DNA of 64,000 nucleotides from Erythrobacteraceae bacterium (GCA_027489065.1 JAIYAM010000008.1:57898-121897); one strand, 5' to 3'. Numbered from the stretch's first letter, positions 45,137 to 54,249 are shown. The notes: generated from the sequence alone by a model not told the origin. Numbers and translations are program-made.

Positions 45137-45421
45137 CTACATCTCTTCCTCGACCTCGGCGATCGCCTCTGCCGTCAGCCGCTGGCGCGTTTCGTCCATG
45201 CGCGTGCGGATCAGCCCCGGGATCAGGAAGAGATCGACGAACGCCCACACAGCGGTGACGGGAAGGCCGACGACCGTTATGCCGAGCACGAGCATGATGA
45301 TCCCGGTCTTCGTTTCGCCCAGATAAAAGCGGTGGGCACCGACGACGCCAAGGACAATGCACAAGCCGTAGGCTGCGGCCGTGCTGGGCTTTTCGCCGAT
45401 CACCCGAAACTCTATCTGCAT
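45137..45421 (-). CDS. TM2 domain membrane protein
   Basis: A 94-residue protein with two transmembrane segments of the TM2 type. The signature GVVGAHRFYLGETKTGIIMLVLG is visible, followed by the second helix VGLPVTAVWAFVDLFLIPGLI. The N terminus is charged and cytoplasmic, and the C-terminal tail is helical and acidic. Function of bacterial TM2 proteins is generally unknown. Convergent with the LytTR gene. Confidence 0.88.
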   Translation of the reverse strand: MQIEFRVIGEKPSTAAAYGLCIVLGVVGAHRFYLGETKTGIIMLVLGITVVGLPVTAVWAFVDLFLIPGLIRTRMDETRQRLTAEAIAEVEEEM

Positions 45422-45582
45422 CCTGTGCTGATAGCTGATCGGTATCCTCGGCGTGGAGGATTCACGTGATTCGATATCCTGCGTCCCGTGTTTGCCATTT
45501 CTGGTGGTGAACGGCTAACTGAAGCTAACCTACGGAGTTTGGCCGATGCTTTCAACTTTTTTCCAGCTAACCCGCTGACCGG

Positions 45583-46452
45583 ATGACGAAATTCATTCTG
45601 AGCGGCTTCGATCTGGCGGCCTTCGTGCGCGACACGCTTGCCGAGGATCTCGGCGAGGGTCTGCCCGGCGGCGGGCGTGATGTCACCTCCGAAAGCGTGA
45701 TCCCTGCCGAAGCGCGCTTTACCGGGGTGATGGACAGCCGCGACGCGATCACCGTCGCCGGGCTGCCGCTGGCCAAGGCTTTCTTCCGGCACCTCGATCC
45801 CGATTGCGCCATCGAAATGCTGGTGCAGGATGGCGACGAAGTCGCGGCCGGCACCGACCTGATGCGCATCGAAGGCCGCGCCCGCGCCCTGCTCACCGCC
45901 GAACGCAGCGCGCTCAACATCGTCCAGCACCTTTCCGGCGTCGCGACGCTCACGCGCGAATACGTCGCCGCCATGCGAGAAGGCAGCGCGACCTGCACGC
46001 TGCTCGACACCCGCAAGACCATCCCCGGCCTCCGGTTCCTGGAGAAATATGCGACCCGCATGGGCGGCGCGCAGAACCACCGGATGGGCCTGTGGGACGC
46101 GGCGATGATCAAGGACAATCACGTTGCGGTCGCCGGCTCGGTCGGCGAAGCGGTGCGCCGCGCGCGCGAGGCAGGCGTGCCGAAGATCATCTGCGAGGTC
46201 GACCGCCTCGACCAGATCGAACCCGCATTGGCGGCAGGCGCGCATCACCTGCTGCTCGACAACATGGACCCGGCCACCTTGCGCGAAGCGGTCGCCGTCG
46301 TCGCGGGCCGTGTTCCGACCGAGGCGAGCGGCGGGGTCAACCTCCAGACCATCGCCGCCAAGGCCGCGAGCGGAGTCGACTTCATCTCGGTCGGCCGCCT
46401 GACCCAGAGCGCGCCGGCGGCGGATATCGGGCTGGATTTCAAGCCGGTATGA
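45583..46452 (+). CDS. nadC: Nicotinate-nucleotide pyrophosphorylase (carboxylating)
   Basis: Converts quinolinate and PRPP to nicotinate mononucleotide in de novo NAD synthesis. The 289-residue protein has the family motifs: EDLGEGLPGGGRDVTSE near the N terminus, LLTAERSALNIVQHLSG, LLDTRKTIPGLRFLEKYA with the PRPP/quinolinate-binding Arg and Lys, NHRMGLWDAAMIKDNH, and EASGGVNLQTI near the C terminus. Its stop overlaps the next membrane-protein gene (ATGA). No nadA or nadB is in the window. Confidence 0.97.
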   Translation: MTKFILSGFDLAAFVRDTLAEDLGEGLPGGGRDVTSESVIPAEARFTGVMDSRDAITVAGLPLAKAFFRHLDPDCAIEMLVQDGDEVAAGTDLMRIEGRARALLTAERSALNIVQHLSGVATLTREYVAAMREGSATCTLLDTRKTIPGLRFLEKYATRMGGAQNHRMGLWDAAMIKDNHVAVAGSVGEAVRRAREAGVPKIICEVDRLDQIEPALAAGAHHLLLDNMDPATLREAVAVVAGRVPTEASGGVNLQTIAAKAASGVDFISVGRLTQSAPAADIGLDFKPV

Positions 46453-46895
46453 AGGTTCGAAGAGGCACGCGGCCGCTGGCTATCCGCGCCTTTGCGGGGT
46501 GCCTCCTCCTGTTCGCGCTCATCAACCTGATCGCGGGTCTTGCCGATCTGCGCACATCCGCGGCGATCCTCACAGACTTCTGGCCCTCGATCGACTGGGA
46601 CCGCGACCGGACGATCATCGCCCTGTTCACGCAGTTCACCATCGCGCTGATCCCGCTGGTGTGGATCTACGTCTTCGCTGCGGGCTTTGCGCGCTGGTTC
46701 GTTTTTTCCTTCGGCCTCGCCAAGCTCGGCTGGGTGCTGTTCTCCCTCTTCGCCGCCCTGTGGTTCGGCGAAGGTGAATTGCTGCGCTTCACCCTCGCCC
46801 TGCTGCTCGGCAGCGCGCTGGTGCTTCTGCTGATGCCGGGCAGCCGCGACTGGTTGGCGCGAGACAAGAATGATGACCCTGTCGCCTTTGAATAG
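46449..46895 (+). CDS. Small multi-pass membrane protein, function unknown
   Basis: A 148-residue membrane protein with about four hydrophobic helices (FAGCLLLFALINLIAGL, FTIALIPLVWIYVFAAGFARWF, GWVLFSLFAALWF, LALLLGSALVLLLM). It is translationally coupled to nadC. I do not recognise a family. It resembles the next gene in size and topology, and the two may be diverged relatives. Confidence 0.7.
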   Translation: MKVRRGTRPLAIRAFAGCLLLFALINLIAGLADLRTSAAILTDFWPSIDWDRDRTIIALFTQFTIALIPLVWIYVFAAGFARWFVFSFGLAKLGWVLFSLFAALWFGEGELLRFTLALLLGSALVLLLMPGSRDWLARDKNDDPVAFE

Positions 46896-46947
46896 ACAAA
46901 CCCGTTCAAAGTGTTAGCCTGAGGCCCTTGCAAAAGGGGATCATCCA

Positions 46948-47388
46948 GTGCGGCCACAATCCATCGTCAGGTTCGACCAGGTTTTTCTTGCCATCATCGT
47001 GATCGGTCTGATCGGTTTCGCCCTCAATTGGGAGAGCGCGATGGCCCAGCTCAACGCCAATCCGGGGCTCAGCCAGCTCGGGTGGGACGGAACCGGGGTG
47101 CTCATCGGGATGTATGCCTTCAGCGTCACGATCTCCCTGCTGCTCTGGTACTTCGTCTCGCGCCGGGCGAGCAATGTGGCGCGCTGGATCCTGACCGTGC
47201 TGACCGTTTACGGGCTGATCAGCCTGCCCTTCACGCTCTTCCTGTCGCCCCTGCCCTGGCCTTCGCTGATCGTCGCCTTTGTTTCGGCCGTCCTGCAGGC
47301 CGCGTCGGTCTGGCTCCTGTTCCGCCCGGATGCGGCGGCGTGGTTCAAGCACGGGCCGCGCGGCATGGACCCCGACGTCTTTGAATAG
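46948..47388 (+). CDS. Small multi-pass membrane protein, function unknown
   Basis: A 146-residue protein with about four transmembrane helices (VFLAIIVIGLIGFALNW, VLIGMYAFSVTISLLLWYFV, ILTVLTVYGLISLPFTLFL, LIVAFVSAVLQAASVWLLF). The start is GTG at 46948 behind AAAAGGGGA. Its last 8 bp overlap the TTG start of the RNase T2 gene. No family recognised. Confidence 0.7.
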   Translation: MRPQSIVRFDQVFLAIIVIGLIGFALNWESAMAQLNANPGLSQLGWDGTGVLIGMYAFSVTISLLLWYFVSRRASNVARWILTVLTVYGLISLPFTLFLSPLPWPSLIVAFVSAVLQAASVWLLFRPDAAAWFKHGPRGMDPDVFE

Positions 47389-48097
47389 GGCTTGGCCGCT
47401 GGCGGCGCTGGCGCTCGGCCTCCCCGGCGCAGCTCACGCGCAGGCCTACCAGTGCCGCGTGCCGCCAGTCACGAGCGTGCCCAAGGTCGCTCCTGATGGC
47501 CCGCGCCGCCAGTCCGCGATCACCGGCTACACCCTCGCGCTGAGCTGGAGCCCCGAGTTCTGCCGCACCCGCGCCGGTGACCGCTCGCAAGGCTTGCAGT
47601 GCGGCGGCGAGAACGGGAGCTTCGGGCTCGTCGTCCACGGCTTGTGGCCCGAGGGCGGGAAAAGCTCGCCGCAGTGGTGCGAGGCCCGCGCCGCGCTCGC
47701 CCCGGCCGAGGTGCGCGGTGCGCTGTGCCTGATGCCGTCCGAGCGGCTGGTGGCGCGGCAATGGGCCAAGCACGGGAGCTGCATGGTCCGGCGCCCGGCG
47801 AACTACCTCAAGGTGATTCGCGTCCTCTACGAAGGCCTGCGCCTGCCCGACTACGACCGCATCAGCCGCGAGGATGGCCTGACCGCAGGCCGCATCCGTG
47901 CCGCCTTTGCCGATGCCAACCCCGGCTGGCCGCAGAGCGCGATTGCCGTCGAGCTTTCGGAGCGTGGCTGGCTCGAGGAGATTCGCCTGTGCTATTCGAA
48001 GCGCTTCCGCCCCATGGCCTGCGCGCCGTCGCGGCGGGGGACGAGCGATGGGGCGGCAGCGAAGATATGGCGCGGGCTCGAGGCAGGCTCCAGCTAA
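47381..48097 (+). CDS. Ribonuclease T2 family protein with Gln in place of catalytic Glu
   Basis: A 238-residue exported protein of the RNase T2 family. From the TTG at 47381 it reads MNRAWPLAALALGLPGAAHAQA, a good signal peptide. CAS-I is FGLVVHGLWPEG with His86. CAS-II is RQWAKHGSC with Lys130-His131, but the usual HEW is RQW, so the general-acid Glu is Gln127. Several Cys residues could form the family's disulfides. If active, it would cleave RNA to 2',3'-cyclic nucleotides in the periplasm. The start overlaps the upstream gene by 8 bp. Confidence 0.85.
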   Translation: MNRAWPLAALALGLPGAAHAQAYQCRVPPVTSVPKVAPDGPRRQSAITGYTLALSWSPEFCRTRAGDRSQGLQCGGENGSFGLVVHGLWPEGGKSSPQWCEARAALAPAEVRGALCLMPSERLVARQWAKHGSCMVRRPANYLKVIRVLYEGLRLPDYDRISREDGLTAGRIRAAFADANPGWPQSAIAVELSERGWLEEIRLCYSKRFRPMACAPSRRGTSDGAAAKIWRGLEAGSS

Positions 48098-48098
48098 G

Positions 48099-48164
48099 CC
48101 CAGACCCCCCTCCAGCGGCGTCCAGACCCCCGCTAGACCCCTTCCAGACCCCGCCTAGACCCCT
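48099..48164. repeat. C-rich tandem array (CCAGACCCC / CTAGACCCC units) beside parS 1
   Basis: About six imperfect 11-12-bp units, CCAGACCCCC-, TCCAGACCCCCG-, CTAGACCCCTT-, CCAGACCCCG-, CTAGACCCC-like, fill the space between the RNase T2 stop and the parS-like site. Read on the minus strand they are GGGGTCTGG/GGGGTCTAG, the same unit found to the right of the second parS-like site. Confidence 0.8.
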
Positions 48165-48175
48165 GTCAAACGCAG

Positions 48176-48191
48176 TGTTTCACGTGGAACA
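48176..48191. promoter_or_regulatory. parS-like ParB-binding site 1
   Basis: TGTTTCACGTGGAACA matches the bacterial parS consensus (TGTTtCACGTGaAACA) with one symmetrical-position change. It lies between the convergent RNase T2 and tadA genes. parS sites are bound by ParB for origin-region segregation and cluster near oriC. Confidence 0.85.
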
Positions 48192-48196
48192 TCGCC

Positions 48197-48652
48197 TCAG
48201 CGCCGGTCCCTGAAGAACCCGCGCAGCAGATCGGCCGATTCCGCTTCGCCGATGCCGGTGTAGACCTCGGGGCGGTGGAGGCATTGGGGCTGTTCGAAGA
48301 CCCGCGCCCCATGTTCCACCGCGCCGCCCTTGGGATCGCTGGCGGCGTAGTAGAGGCGGGCGATCCGGGCATGTGCGATGGCCCCGGCGCACATCGCGCA
48401 GGGTTCGAGCGTGACCCACAATTCGCAGCCCGTCAGGCGCTCGTCACCCAGCGCCTGCGCGGCGCGGCGGATCGCGAGGATCTCGGCATGGGCGGTGGGA
48501 TCGTGATCGGCGCGTGGTGAATTGTGAGCTTCCGCAATGACTTGGCCGTCCCTCACCACCACCGCACCGATCGGCACCTCGCCCGCGTCGGCCGCGGCGC
48601 GGGCCAGCGCAAGAGCGCGGGGCATGAAGCTGCGGAATTCGCTTCCGCTCAT
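48197..48652 (-). CDS. tadA: tRNA adenosine(34) deaminase
   Basis: Deaminates A34 of tRNA-Arg(ACG) to inosine. The 151-residue protein has the cytidine-deaminase-fold zinc site: HAEILAIRRAA (His-Ala-Glu) near residue 54 and EPCAMCAGAI (PCxxC) near residue 84, plus the N-terminal FMPRALALARAAADAGEVPIGAVVV block. ATG at 48652. Its 3' end lies 5 bp from the parS-like site. The window also holds tRNA-Arg(CCG), which reads the CGG codon that TadA-modified tRNA-Arg does not serve. Confidence 0.95.
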   Translation of the reverse strand: MSGSEFRSFMPRALALARAAADAGEVPIGAVVVRDGQVIAEAHNSPRADHDPTAHAEILAIRRAAQALGDERLTGCELWVTLEPCAMCAGAIAHARIARLYYAASDPKGGAVEHGARVFEQPQCLHRPEVYTGIGEAESADLLRGFFRDRR

Positions 48653-48673
48653 GCCCCGCGCCTCGCGGCAAGG

Positions 48674-48919
48674 TTATTCGTTGCCGGTGACGGGCGTCCC
48701 CTTCGCATCGCCGGGCATTGTGACATCGACATCGGGAACCTCGACCGTGGTCTTCTTGGTGGTGACATCCACATCCGCGGTCTCGACGTCAAATTCGGGC
48801 ATCTGGCCGCCCTTCACGTCAACTTCGGGCAGATCGCCTTCCTTGGTCTGGTCGACATCGCACGCTGCAAGGCCGATTGCCAAGGGGGCGAGAAGGGTGG
48901 TCATGAGGATTCGTTTCAT
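48674..48919 (-). CDS. Small acidic lipoprotein with DVDV repeats
   Basis: An 81-residue predicted lipoprotein: MKRILMTTLLAPLAIGLAAC is a signal II sequence with lipobox LAAC. The mature part is a degenerate repeat of V-D-V motifs (PEVDVKGG, PEFDVETADVDVTTKK, PDVDVTMPG) spaced about 10-15 residues apart, predicted acidic and extended. The ribosome binding site AGGAGAAAA is strong. Function is unknown. Similar V-D-V repeat lipoproteins occur in sphingomonads. Confidence 0.8.
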   Translation of the reverse strand: MKRILMTTLLAPLAIGLAACDVDQTKEGDLPEVDVKGGQMPEFDVETADVDVTTKKTTVEVPDVDVTMPGDAKGTPVTGNE

Positions 48920-49081
48920 TATCTTTTCTCCTGCAGGCCTGACATCACGGGAAGCGCCCCCGTCAGGTCTGCCGGCGACTGCACGACGCCCGCCAGTTTG
49001 CGGCCACCACATGGGTTACCCACATCACGCAAATGCAGTATGCACTCTCCGCCGGACAAAGCCGGCCGACGTGCATCGCGC

Positions 49082-49110
49082 TTGACGATTCGGGCCTGCC
49101 CCGTTATGCG
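49082..49110 (+). promoter_or_regulatory. rpmB promoter, TTGACG-N17-TATGCG
   Basis: TTGACG at 49082-49087 and TATGCG at 49105-49110 are separated by 17 bp, with transcription expected near 49117, about 52 nt upstream of the rpmB ATG. Confidence 0.55.
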
Positions 49111-49129
49111 CGCCGCTTTCCTTGCCTGA

Positions 49130-49151
49130 GCCCGAGCTCGGGCCCGTTTTT
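49130..49151 (+). promoter_or_regulatory. Hairpin plus T run in the rpmB 5' leader
   Basis: GCCCGAGCTCGGGC (49130-49143) folds as a 5-bp stem with AGCT loop and is followed by CCG and TTTTT (49147-49151), ending 17 bp before the rpmB ATG. It lies downstream of the predicted promoter, so it may be an attenuator or a terminator for upstream transcription. Confidence 0.45.
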
Positions 49152-49168
49152 ACGAGAAGAGACACACC

Positions 49169-49456
49169 ATGTCGCGCATCTGCGAACTGACCGGCAAGGG
49201 CCGCCAGGTCGGCCACAATGTGAGCCACGCCAACAACAAGACCAAGCGGGTCTTCCTGCCGAACCTGCAGAACGTGACGCTGATGAGCGAAAAGCTCGAG
49301 CGCAGCTTCAAGTTCCGCGTCTCGACCCACGGGCTTCGCTCGGTCGAGCACAATGGCGGGCTCGACAACTGGCTGCTCAAGACCAGCGACGAGAAGCTCT
49401 CGGCGAATGCGCTCAAGGTGAAGCGCGAGCTGGTGAAGTCGCAGGCCGCCGCCTGA
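49169..49456 (+). CDS. rpmB: 50S ribosomal protein L28
   Basis: A 95-residue L28, starting [29 protein letters not shown], the standard family N terminus, with [24 protein letters not shown] later. It is a large ribosomal subunit component. It is a single-gene unit with its own promoter (49082-49110), a leader hairpin and a strong terminator downstream. Confidence 0.98.
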   Translation: MSRICELTGKGRQVGHNVSHANNKTKRVFLPNLQNVTLMSEKLERSFKFRVSTHGLRSVEHNGGLDNWLLKTSDEKLSANALKVKRELVKSQAAA

Positions 49457-49491
49457 TCGGCTGCCCCTCGGGGCAACCTGCGAATCGATGA

Positions 49492-49518
49492 AGCGCTCGG
49501 GGCTCCCGGGCGCTTTTT
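49492..49518 (+). terminator. Intrinsic terminator of rpmB
   Basis: AGCGCTCGGG (49492-49501), loop GCT, CCCGGGCGCT (49505-49514), then a TTTT run to 49518. Ten pairs with one G-T pair. Confidence 0.85.
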
Positions 49519-49555
49519 CGTTGTGAGCGGGAGGTCTGCATCGCCCGCGAGCGCC

Positions 49556-50539
49556 TCAGCCGGGCCAGTCGAAACGCACCAGCAAGCTGCGCTGGAAGAT
49601 CGAGAGATTGTCGTCGACGATCAGCCAGATGCTGCCCTTGGCCGGGTCCTCGCGCGAGGGGACATAGGCGATCCCCTCGAAATTGTCGGCGAAGACCCCG
49701 CCCTCGAGCCGCTCGACGATCAGCGCATCCCATTGCGCGCCCGGCCGGATGTCGCCGAGGTCGGCAAGCGCGATCATCGTGTCGAAGCGCGCCGGCACGC
49801 TGTAGACGACGCGGCGCAGCAGGATGAGCAGGCGCCCGCCCGGCAGCGCAGCGGCATCGACCGGGTCGTATCCCGGCGGCGCACGGTACCAGGTCATGAC
49901 CGGCGTCGCCCCCTCCGCCGGGTCGCCCGGAAAGACCAGCGCCTGGTGGAGCCAGTCGCTGCGCGGCTCGGCCCCCTCGGCGATCACGAGGAAGCGCCCG
50001 TCGGCGAGGCGCTCCATCGTCTCTGCGCCGCTGTTGAGCGACCATTCCGCCATTGCCGGCGGCGCGCTGATGGTGGGGGTGCCGTCCTTGGCGTAGCGGA
50101 CGATCAGGTTGTCGAACTCGAAGCCTGCCCACAGCGTGCCTGAAGCCGGGTCGCGCGCGAGGCTTTCGAGATCGACATATTCCTGGCGGCGCCCCCGCAT
50201 GCTGATCCCGATGAAGCGGAAGCTGCCGGGGATAGCACGGGGCTGCTCGCCGGACAGGTCGAGGTCGAGCCGAAGGCCGCGGTCGGTTGCGGCGATGAGA
50301 GCCGGACCGCCGTTCTCTCCGGTGCTCGCGGCAAGCGCCGAAAAGCCGCCGAACCAGCCGTGCTTCGAAGTCAGTTCCCACGCCCCTGTCAGCGCCAGCT
50401 CTCCCGACACGCCCGCGCGTTCGGCAAGCGGGGTGATCGTCACCACCGCCGGATCGCTGCGCAACCCTATGGGGGTGCGCAGGAATGTGCCGGGAGCGAG
50501 CCCGACGATCACCAGTGCGAGAAGGAGGAGACGCCGCAT
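49556..50539 (-). CDS. Phytase-like esterase domain protein, exported
   Basis: A 327-residue protein with an N-terminal signal or membrane segment (MRRLLLLALVIVGLAPG) followed by a six-bladed-type beta-propeller of the esterase-like phytase family. Typical segments are FGGFSALAAST, YVDLESLARDPASGTLWAGFEFDN, ALPGGRLLILLRR and FADNFEGIAYVP. Family activity is poorly defined (phosphoesterase or lactonase-like). I use ATG at 50539; an earlier in-frame start at 50584 would lengthen the N-region. It precedes nothing on its strand until the rpmB terminator. Confidence 0.82.
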   Translation of the reverse strand: MRRLLLLALVIVGLAPGTFLRTPIGLRSDPAVVTITPLAERAGVSGELALTGAWELTSKHGWFGGFSALAASTGENGGPALIAATDRGLRLDLDLSGEQPRAIPGSFRFIGISMRGRRQEYVDLESLARDPASGTLWAGFEFDNLIVRYAKDGTPTISAPPAMAEWSLNSGAETMERLADGRFLVIAEGAEPRSDWLHQALVFPGDPAEGATPVMTWYRAPPGYDPVDAAALPGGRLLILLRRVVYSVPARFDTMIALADLGDIRPGAQWDALIVERLEGGVFADNFEGIAYVPSREDPAKGSIWLIVDDNLSIFQRSLLVRFDWPG

Positions 50540-50593
50540 CCGCGCGTGCCCATCGGGCAGGGCGGTGACGCGGTCAACCGCCAATGACGAGGC

Positions 50594-50797
50594 TCAGACG
50601 AGTCCCAGCAGGCGGCGCGTTGCGATCTCGGGCGAGGCATAGGCCTCCTGCCGCTCCGCGCTCCAGTAGCGCAGCTCCTGAAGCGGGATCGCCTCGCCGG
50701 AGACGGCACAGAGCACGTGGCTGCCGGGGCGCAGCACACGGAAGCTGGAGGGGCCGTAGTAGAGCTTGGCGGCCTTGTCGGAGGGAGTCATCAGCAT
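50594..50797 (-). CDS. DUF2093 domain protein
   Basis: A 67-residue protein that is almost all DUF2093: LYYGPSSFRVLRPGSHVLCAVSGEAIPLQELRYWSAERQEAYASPE. The domain is small, alphaproteobacterial and of unknown function. ATG at 50797, or at 50791 two codons later. It lies 24 bp downstream of xseA on the same strand and is probably co-transcribed. Confidence 0.9.
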   Translation of the reverse strand: MLMTPSDKAAKLYYGPSSFRVLRPGSHVLCAVSGEAIPLQELRYWSAERQEAYASPEIATRRLLGLV

Positions 50798-50821
50798 GGG
50801 GCGCGTGATAGCAGAGCGCGC

Positions 50822-52282
50822 CTAACCGAACAAATCATCTTGTTTGGGGGCTGGGGAAGGCGGGCGTTTGCGAGGCGGCGAAGCAGCAGGCGGCGAGGTC
50901 AGCGGCGCGCTTCCGGCAGGCACTACGCCGAGCATCCCGTCGCGGAACTGCACGGTCAGCGCAGGCTCGCCTGCCGCTTCGGTGCGGGTGGTGAGCGCCT
51001 TGCCTGCAGCATCGCGGATGATCGCATAGCCGCGCTCCAGAGGCTTTTCCGGATGGAGCTGGCTCATCACCCGCGCAAGCGCGCCGAGGCGGTCGTGGCC
51101 GTGGCGCAGCGGCCGCTCGATGAGCGCGAGGGGCAGCCGCGCCCGGTCGAGCCGCCGCTGCGCCTCTCCGGCAGAGCGCGACAGCAGGCTGGGCGAAAGC
51201 CGCGCCGCCACCCCAGCGAGCCGCTCGCGGCCCTTGGCAGACCGGTCGCCAAGTGCGCGCCGCAGCCGCTCCGACAGGTCGTCGAGCTTCTGCGCCTGGC
51301 CCGCAAGCAGGTTCTCCGGCCGCGGCAGCATCCGCGCGCGCGCCGCGAGCCGCTCTCGGCCAAGCTCCACGGGGCGATAGACGGCGCGGCGCTGACGGGC
51401 CGCGAAGTCGGCGAGGGTCAGCAACAGGTCGGCACGCACCGGCACCGCCATTTCTGCAGCGGCGGTCGGTGTCGGAGCGCGGCGATCGGCGGCGTAGTCG
51501 GCGAGCGTGGTGTCGGTTTCGTGGCCTACCGCGCTGATCACCGGGATCGAGCATTCGGCAATGGCGCGGACGACGACTTCCTCGTTGAAACTCCACAGGT
51601 CCTCGATCGACCCGCCCCCGCGCGCGACGATCACCACGTCAGGGCGCGGGATCGGGCCGCCAGGGGCCAGCCCTGAGAACCCGCGCACGGCGGCGGCAAC
51701 CTGCTCGGCGGCGCCCTGCCCTTGCACCACCACCGGCCAGACCAGCACATGGCTGGGGAAGCGGTCGGCGAGGCGGTGCAGGATGTCGCGGATCACCGCG
51801 CCGGTGGGTGAGGTGACCACGCCGATCACTTGCGGCAGGAAGGGCAGGCGGCGCTTGCGCTCGGCGGCGAACAGGCCTTCGGCGGCGAGCCGCGCGCGGG
51901 TCTTCTCGAGCAGCGCCAGCAACGCGCCCTCGCCCGCAAGTTCGAGGCTGTCGATCACGATCTGGTACTTGGAGCGCCCCGGATAGGTGGTGAGCTTGCC
52001 CGTGGCGATCACTTCCAGCCCGTCTTCCGGGCGGAAGGTGAGGCGCTGGGCCCCGCCCTTCCACATCACCCCGTCGATCACCGCGCCTTCGTCCTTGAGG
52101 CAGCAGTAGAAGTGGCCCGAAGCGGCGCGCTTCACGCCCGACAGCTCGCCGCGCAGCCGCACGAAGCCGAAGCGATCCTCGACCGTGCGCTTGAGCAGCG
52201 CGGATATCTCGCTGATGGTGAGGGGCTGCGCATTGTCGCCCGCACGGTCACGCGCTACCAGCCCGGCGTTGTCATGACTCAT
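50822..52282 (-). CDS. xseA: Exodeoxyribonuclease VII large subunit
   Basis: A 486-residue large subunit of the ssDNA exonuclease. It has an N-terminal OB fold ([29 protein letters not shown]) and a catalytic domain with [45 protein letters not shown] and [30 protein letters not shown] coiled-coil region and a Pro/Ala-rich tail ending DDLFG follow. I prefer ATG at 52282 (MSHDNAGLV) over 52312, which would share its start codon bases with the divergent purD ATG. The small subunit xseB is not in the window. Confidence 0.96.
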   Translation of the reverse strand: MSHDNAGLVARDRAGDNAQPLTISEISALLKRTVEDRFGFVRLRGELSGVKRAASGHFYCCLKDEGAVIDGVMWKGGAQRLTFRPEDGLEVIATGKLTTYPGRSKYQIVIDSLELAGEGALLALLEKTRARLAAEGLFAAERKRRLPFLPQVIGVVTSPTGAVIRDILHRLADRFPSHVLVWPVVVQGQGAAEQVAAAVRGFSGLAPGGPIPRPDVVIVARGGGSIEDLWSFNEEVVVRAIAECSIPVISAVGHETDTTLADYAADRRAPTPTAAAEMAVPVRADLLLTLADFAARQRRAVYRPVELGRERLAARARMLPRPENLLAGQAQKLDDLSERLRRALGDRSAKGRERLAGVAARLSPSLLSRSAGEAQRRLDRARLPLALIERPLRHGHDRLGALARVMSQLHPEKPLERGYAIIRDAAGKALTTRTEAAGEPALTVQFRDGMLGVVPAGSAPLTSPPAASPPRKRPPSPAPKQDDLFG

Positions 52283-52310
52283 TGGGTCATCACTGATCGG
52301 CGGAGGGGCC

Positions 52311-53576
52311 ATGAATATCCTGCTTCTGGGGTCTGGGGGCCGCGAACATGCGCTGGCATGGAAGCTGGCGCAATCCCCTGCCTGCACCCGGCTCTACGCC
52401 GCTCCCGGCAATCCCGGCATCGCGGAGGAGGCGGAGTGTGTCGCGCTTGAGGCGACCAACCACGCTGCGGTGATCGCCTTCTGCAGCGCGCATGACATCG
52501 GGCTGGTCGTGATCGGCCCCGAGGCGCCGCTGGTCGACGGGCTGTCGGACAGCCTGCGGGCGGCGGGCGTGCCGGTGTTCGGTCCCTCGCAGGCGGCAGC
52601 CCAGCTCGAAGGCTCCAAAGGCTTCACCAAGGATCTGTGCGCCCGCGCCGGGATCCCGACGGCGGGCTATGTCCGCACCGCTAGCCTCGAGGAGGCCCGC
52701 GCCGCGCTCGCCTGCTTCGCCGCGCCCTATGTGCTTAAGGCCGATGGCCTTGCGGCGGGCAAAGGCGTGGTGATCGCCGCGACTCTCGCCGAGGCCGAGG
52801 CGGCGCTTGCCGACATGTTCGGCGGTCAGTTCGGCAGCGCCGGCGCCGAGGTGGTGATCGAGGAATTCATGGAAGGCGAAGAGGCGAGCTTCTTCGCGCT
52901 CACCGATGGCAGCACGGTCATCCCCTTCGGATCGGCGCAGGACCACAAGCGCGTGGGGGATGGCGACACCGGCCCCAACACCGGCGGAATGGGCGCCTAC
53001 TCCCCCGCTCCGGTGCTCACCCCCGAACTGCAGGCCCGCGTCATGGCGGAAATCGTCGAGCCCACTGTGCGGACCATGCGCGAGGACGGGAGCCCCTATC
53101 AGGGTGTGCTCTTCGCCGGCCTCATGCTCACGGCAAAGGGGCCCAAGCTGATCGAGTACAACGCCCGCTTCGGCGATCCCGAATGCCAGGTGCTGATGAT
53201 GCGGCTGGAGAGCGATCTCGTCGCCATCATGCTCGCCTGCGCCCAAGGAGAGCTTGCGGGAGTGACCCCGGTGTTCCGCGATCAAACCGCGCTCACCATC
53301 GTCATGGCGGCCAAGGGCTATCCCGGCACGCCCGAGAAGGGCGGCACGATCATGATCGGAGACACCGAGGCCGCCAAGGTATTCCACGCCGGAACCGCGC
53401 TGAAGGACGGCGTGCTGGTGGCGAATGGCGGGCGGGTGCTCAACGTGACGGCAACCGGCGCGAGCGCCACCGAGGCCCAGCGCGCCGCCTACAAGGCGGT
53501 TGACGCGATCACCTTCCCCACCGGCTTCTGCCGCCGCGATATCGGTTGGCGCGAGGTGGCGCGCGAGAACGCCTAG
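52311..53576 (+). CDS. purD: Phosphoribosylamine-glycine ligase
   Basis: Second step of purine synthesis, forming GAR from phosphoribosylamine, glycine and ATP. The 421-residue ATP-grasp protein begins [22 protein letters not shown] and has ATP-grasp motifs [47 protein letters not shown] and [12 protein letters not shown] strong GGAGGGG ribosome binding site precedes ATG 52311, which lies 28 bp from the divergent xseA start. Its last 4 bp overlap the convergent PAP2 gene. purH and purU, elsewhere in the window, act in the same purine/folate network. Confidence 0.97.
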   Translation: MNILLLGSGGREHALAWKLAQSPACTRLYAAPGNPGIAEEAECVALEATNHAAVIAFCSAHDIGLVVIGPEAPLVDGLSDSLRAAGVPVFGPSQAAAQLEGSKGFTKDLCARAGIPTAGYVRTASLEEARAALACFAAPYVLKADGLAAGKGVVIAATLAEAEAALADMFGGQFGSAGAEVVIEEFMEGEEASFFALTDGSTVIPFGSAQDHKRVGDGDTGPNTGGMGAYSPAPVLTPELQARVMAEIVEPTVRTMREDGSPYQGVLFAGLMLTAKGPKLIEYNARFGDPECQVLMMRLESDLVAIMLACAQGELAGVTPVFRDQTALTIVMAAKGYPGTPEKGGTIMIGDTEAAKVFHAGTALKDGVLVANGGRVLNVTATGASATEAQRAAYKAVDAITFPTGFCRRDIGWREVARENA

Positions 53577-54157
53577 AACCGGGCGGCGACGTTCACCCCG
53601 ATGCTGTGCGCATCGCCCCATGGAATGACCGCCGCAACGCGACCCTTGCCGTCTGCCCTGGGATGGGTGAGCAGTAGGCCCGCCCCCGTCCCGATCGCCG
53701 CGCCGGTGAGCACGTCGTACCAATAGTGCTTGTCCGCCTCGACCCGCGCCACGCCGACGAAGCTGGCGAGCGCCAGAGCCGGGATGCCCTCGCCCGGTCC
53801 GCGCCGCTCGAGGATGCTGGTCGCCGCGGCGAAAGCGGTGGCGGTGTGGCCGGAAGGAAAGCTGTCATTGCCGCTGCCATCCGGGCGCCTTTCGGGGAAG
53901 GCTTCCTTGAGAGCCTGCGCCGAGACGAAGCCGGCGGCACCCGAGGCCCCGGCCTGAAGCGCGCCTTGCTCGTCGCTCTGGGCCAGCGGGACGCCGACCG
54001 ACCAAAGCACAAGCCCGCCGACGCCGACATCGCTCGCGGTCGCCCAGTCGTCCTGCGAGGAGGCGAACGCGGGCTGTCCGGCGAGTAGCAGCGGGCTGGC
54101 GAGCGCGAGGCTCCAGCGACGCAGGGGACGAGGCAGGGCGGACGGCGCTTGCGACAT
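53573..54157 (-). CDS. PAP2 family phosphatase, exported
   Basis: A 194-residue acid-phosphatase-type PAP2 protein with a signal sequence ([21 protein letters not shown]). The three PAP2 motifs are recognisable: KEAFPERRP (KxxxxxxRP-like), [12 protein letters not shown] and [16 protein letters not shown] with catalytic His and Asp. It probably hydrolyses lipid pyrophosphates or phosphatidate in the envelope. It is transcribed divergently from the cytochrome c gene; the 140-bp gap holds an FNR-type box. Confidence 0.85.
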   Translation of the reverse strand: MSQAPSALPRPLRRWSLALASPLLLAGQPAFASSQDDWATASDVGVGGLVLWSVGVPLAQSDEQGALQAGASGAAGFVSAQALKEAFPERRPDGSGNDSFPSGHTATAFAAATSILERRGPGEGIPALALASFVGVARVEADKHYWYDVLTGAAIGTGAGLLLTHPRADGKGRVAAVIPWGDAHSIGVNVAARF

Positions 54158-54249
54158 GATCGACGGTTTCCTTGGAATTGGCGCGGCATGATGGCCGGTC
54201 CGGCTTGTCAACGCCCCGGCTCACCGATGGTGCCGCCGGAGCGACAAAA

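Noticed and set aside
45458..45473. GGATTCACGTGATTCG as a third parS site
   Set aside because: Only the central TTCACGTGA matches parS; about 5 of 16 positions differ, and no adjacent G-rich array is present.
48099..48164. CRISPR array
   Set aside because: Units are only 11-12 bp, imperfect and without spacers; no cas genes are present.
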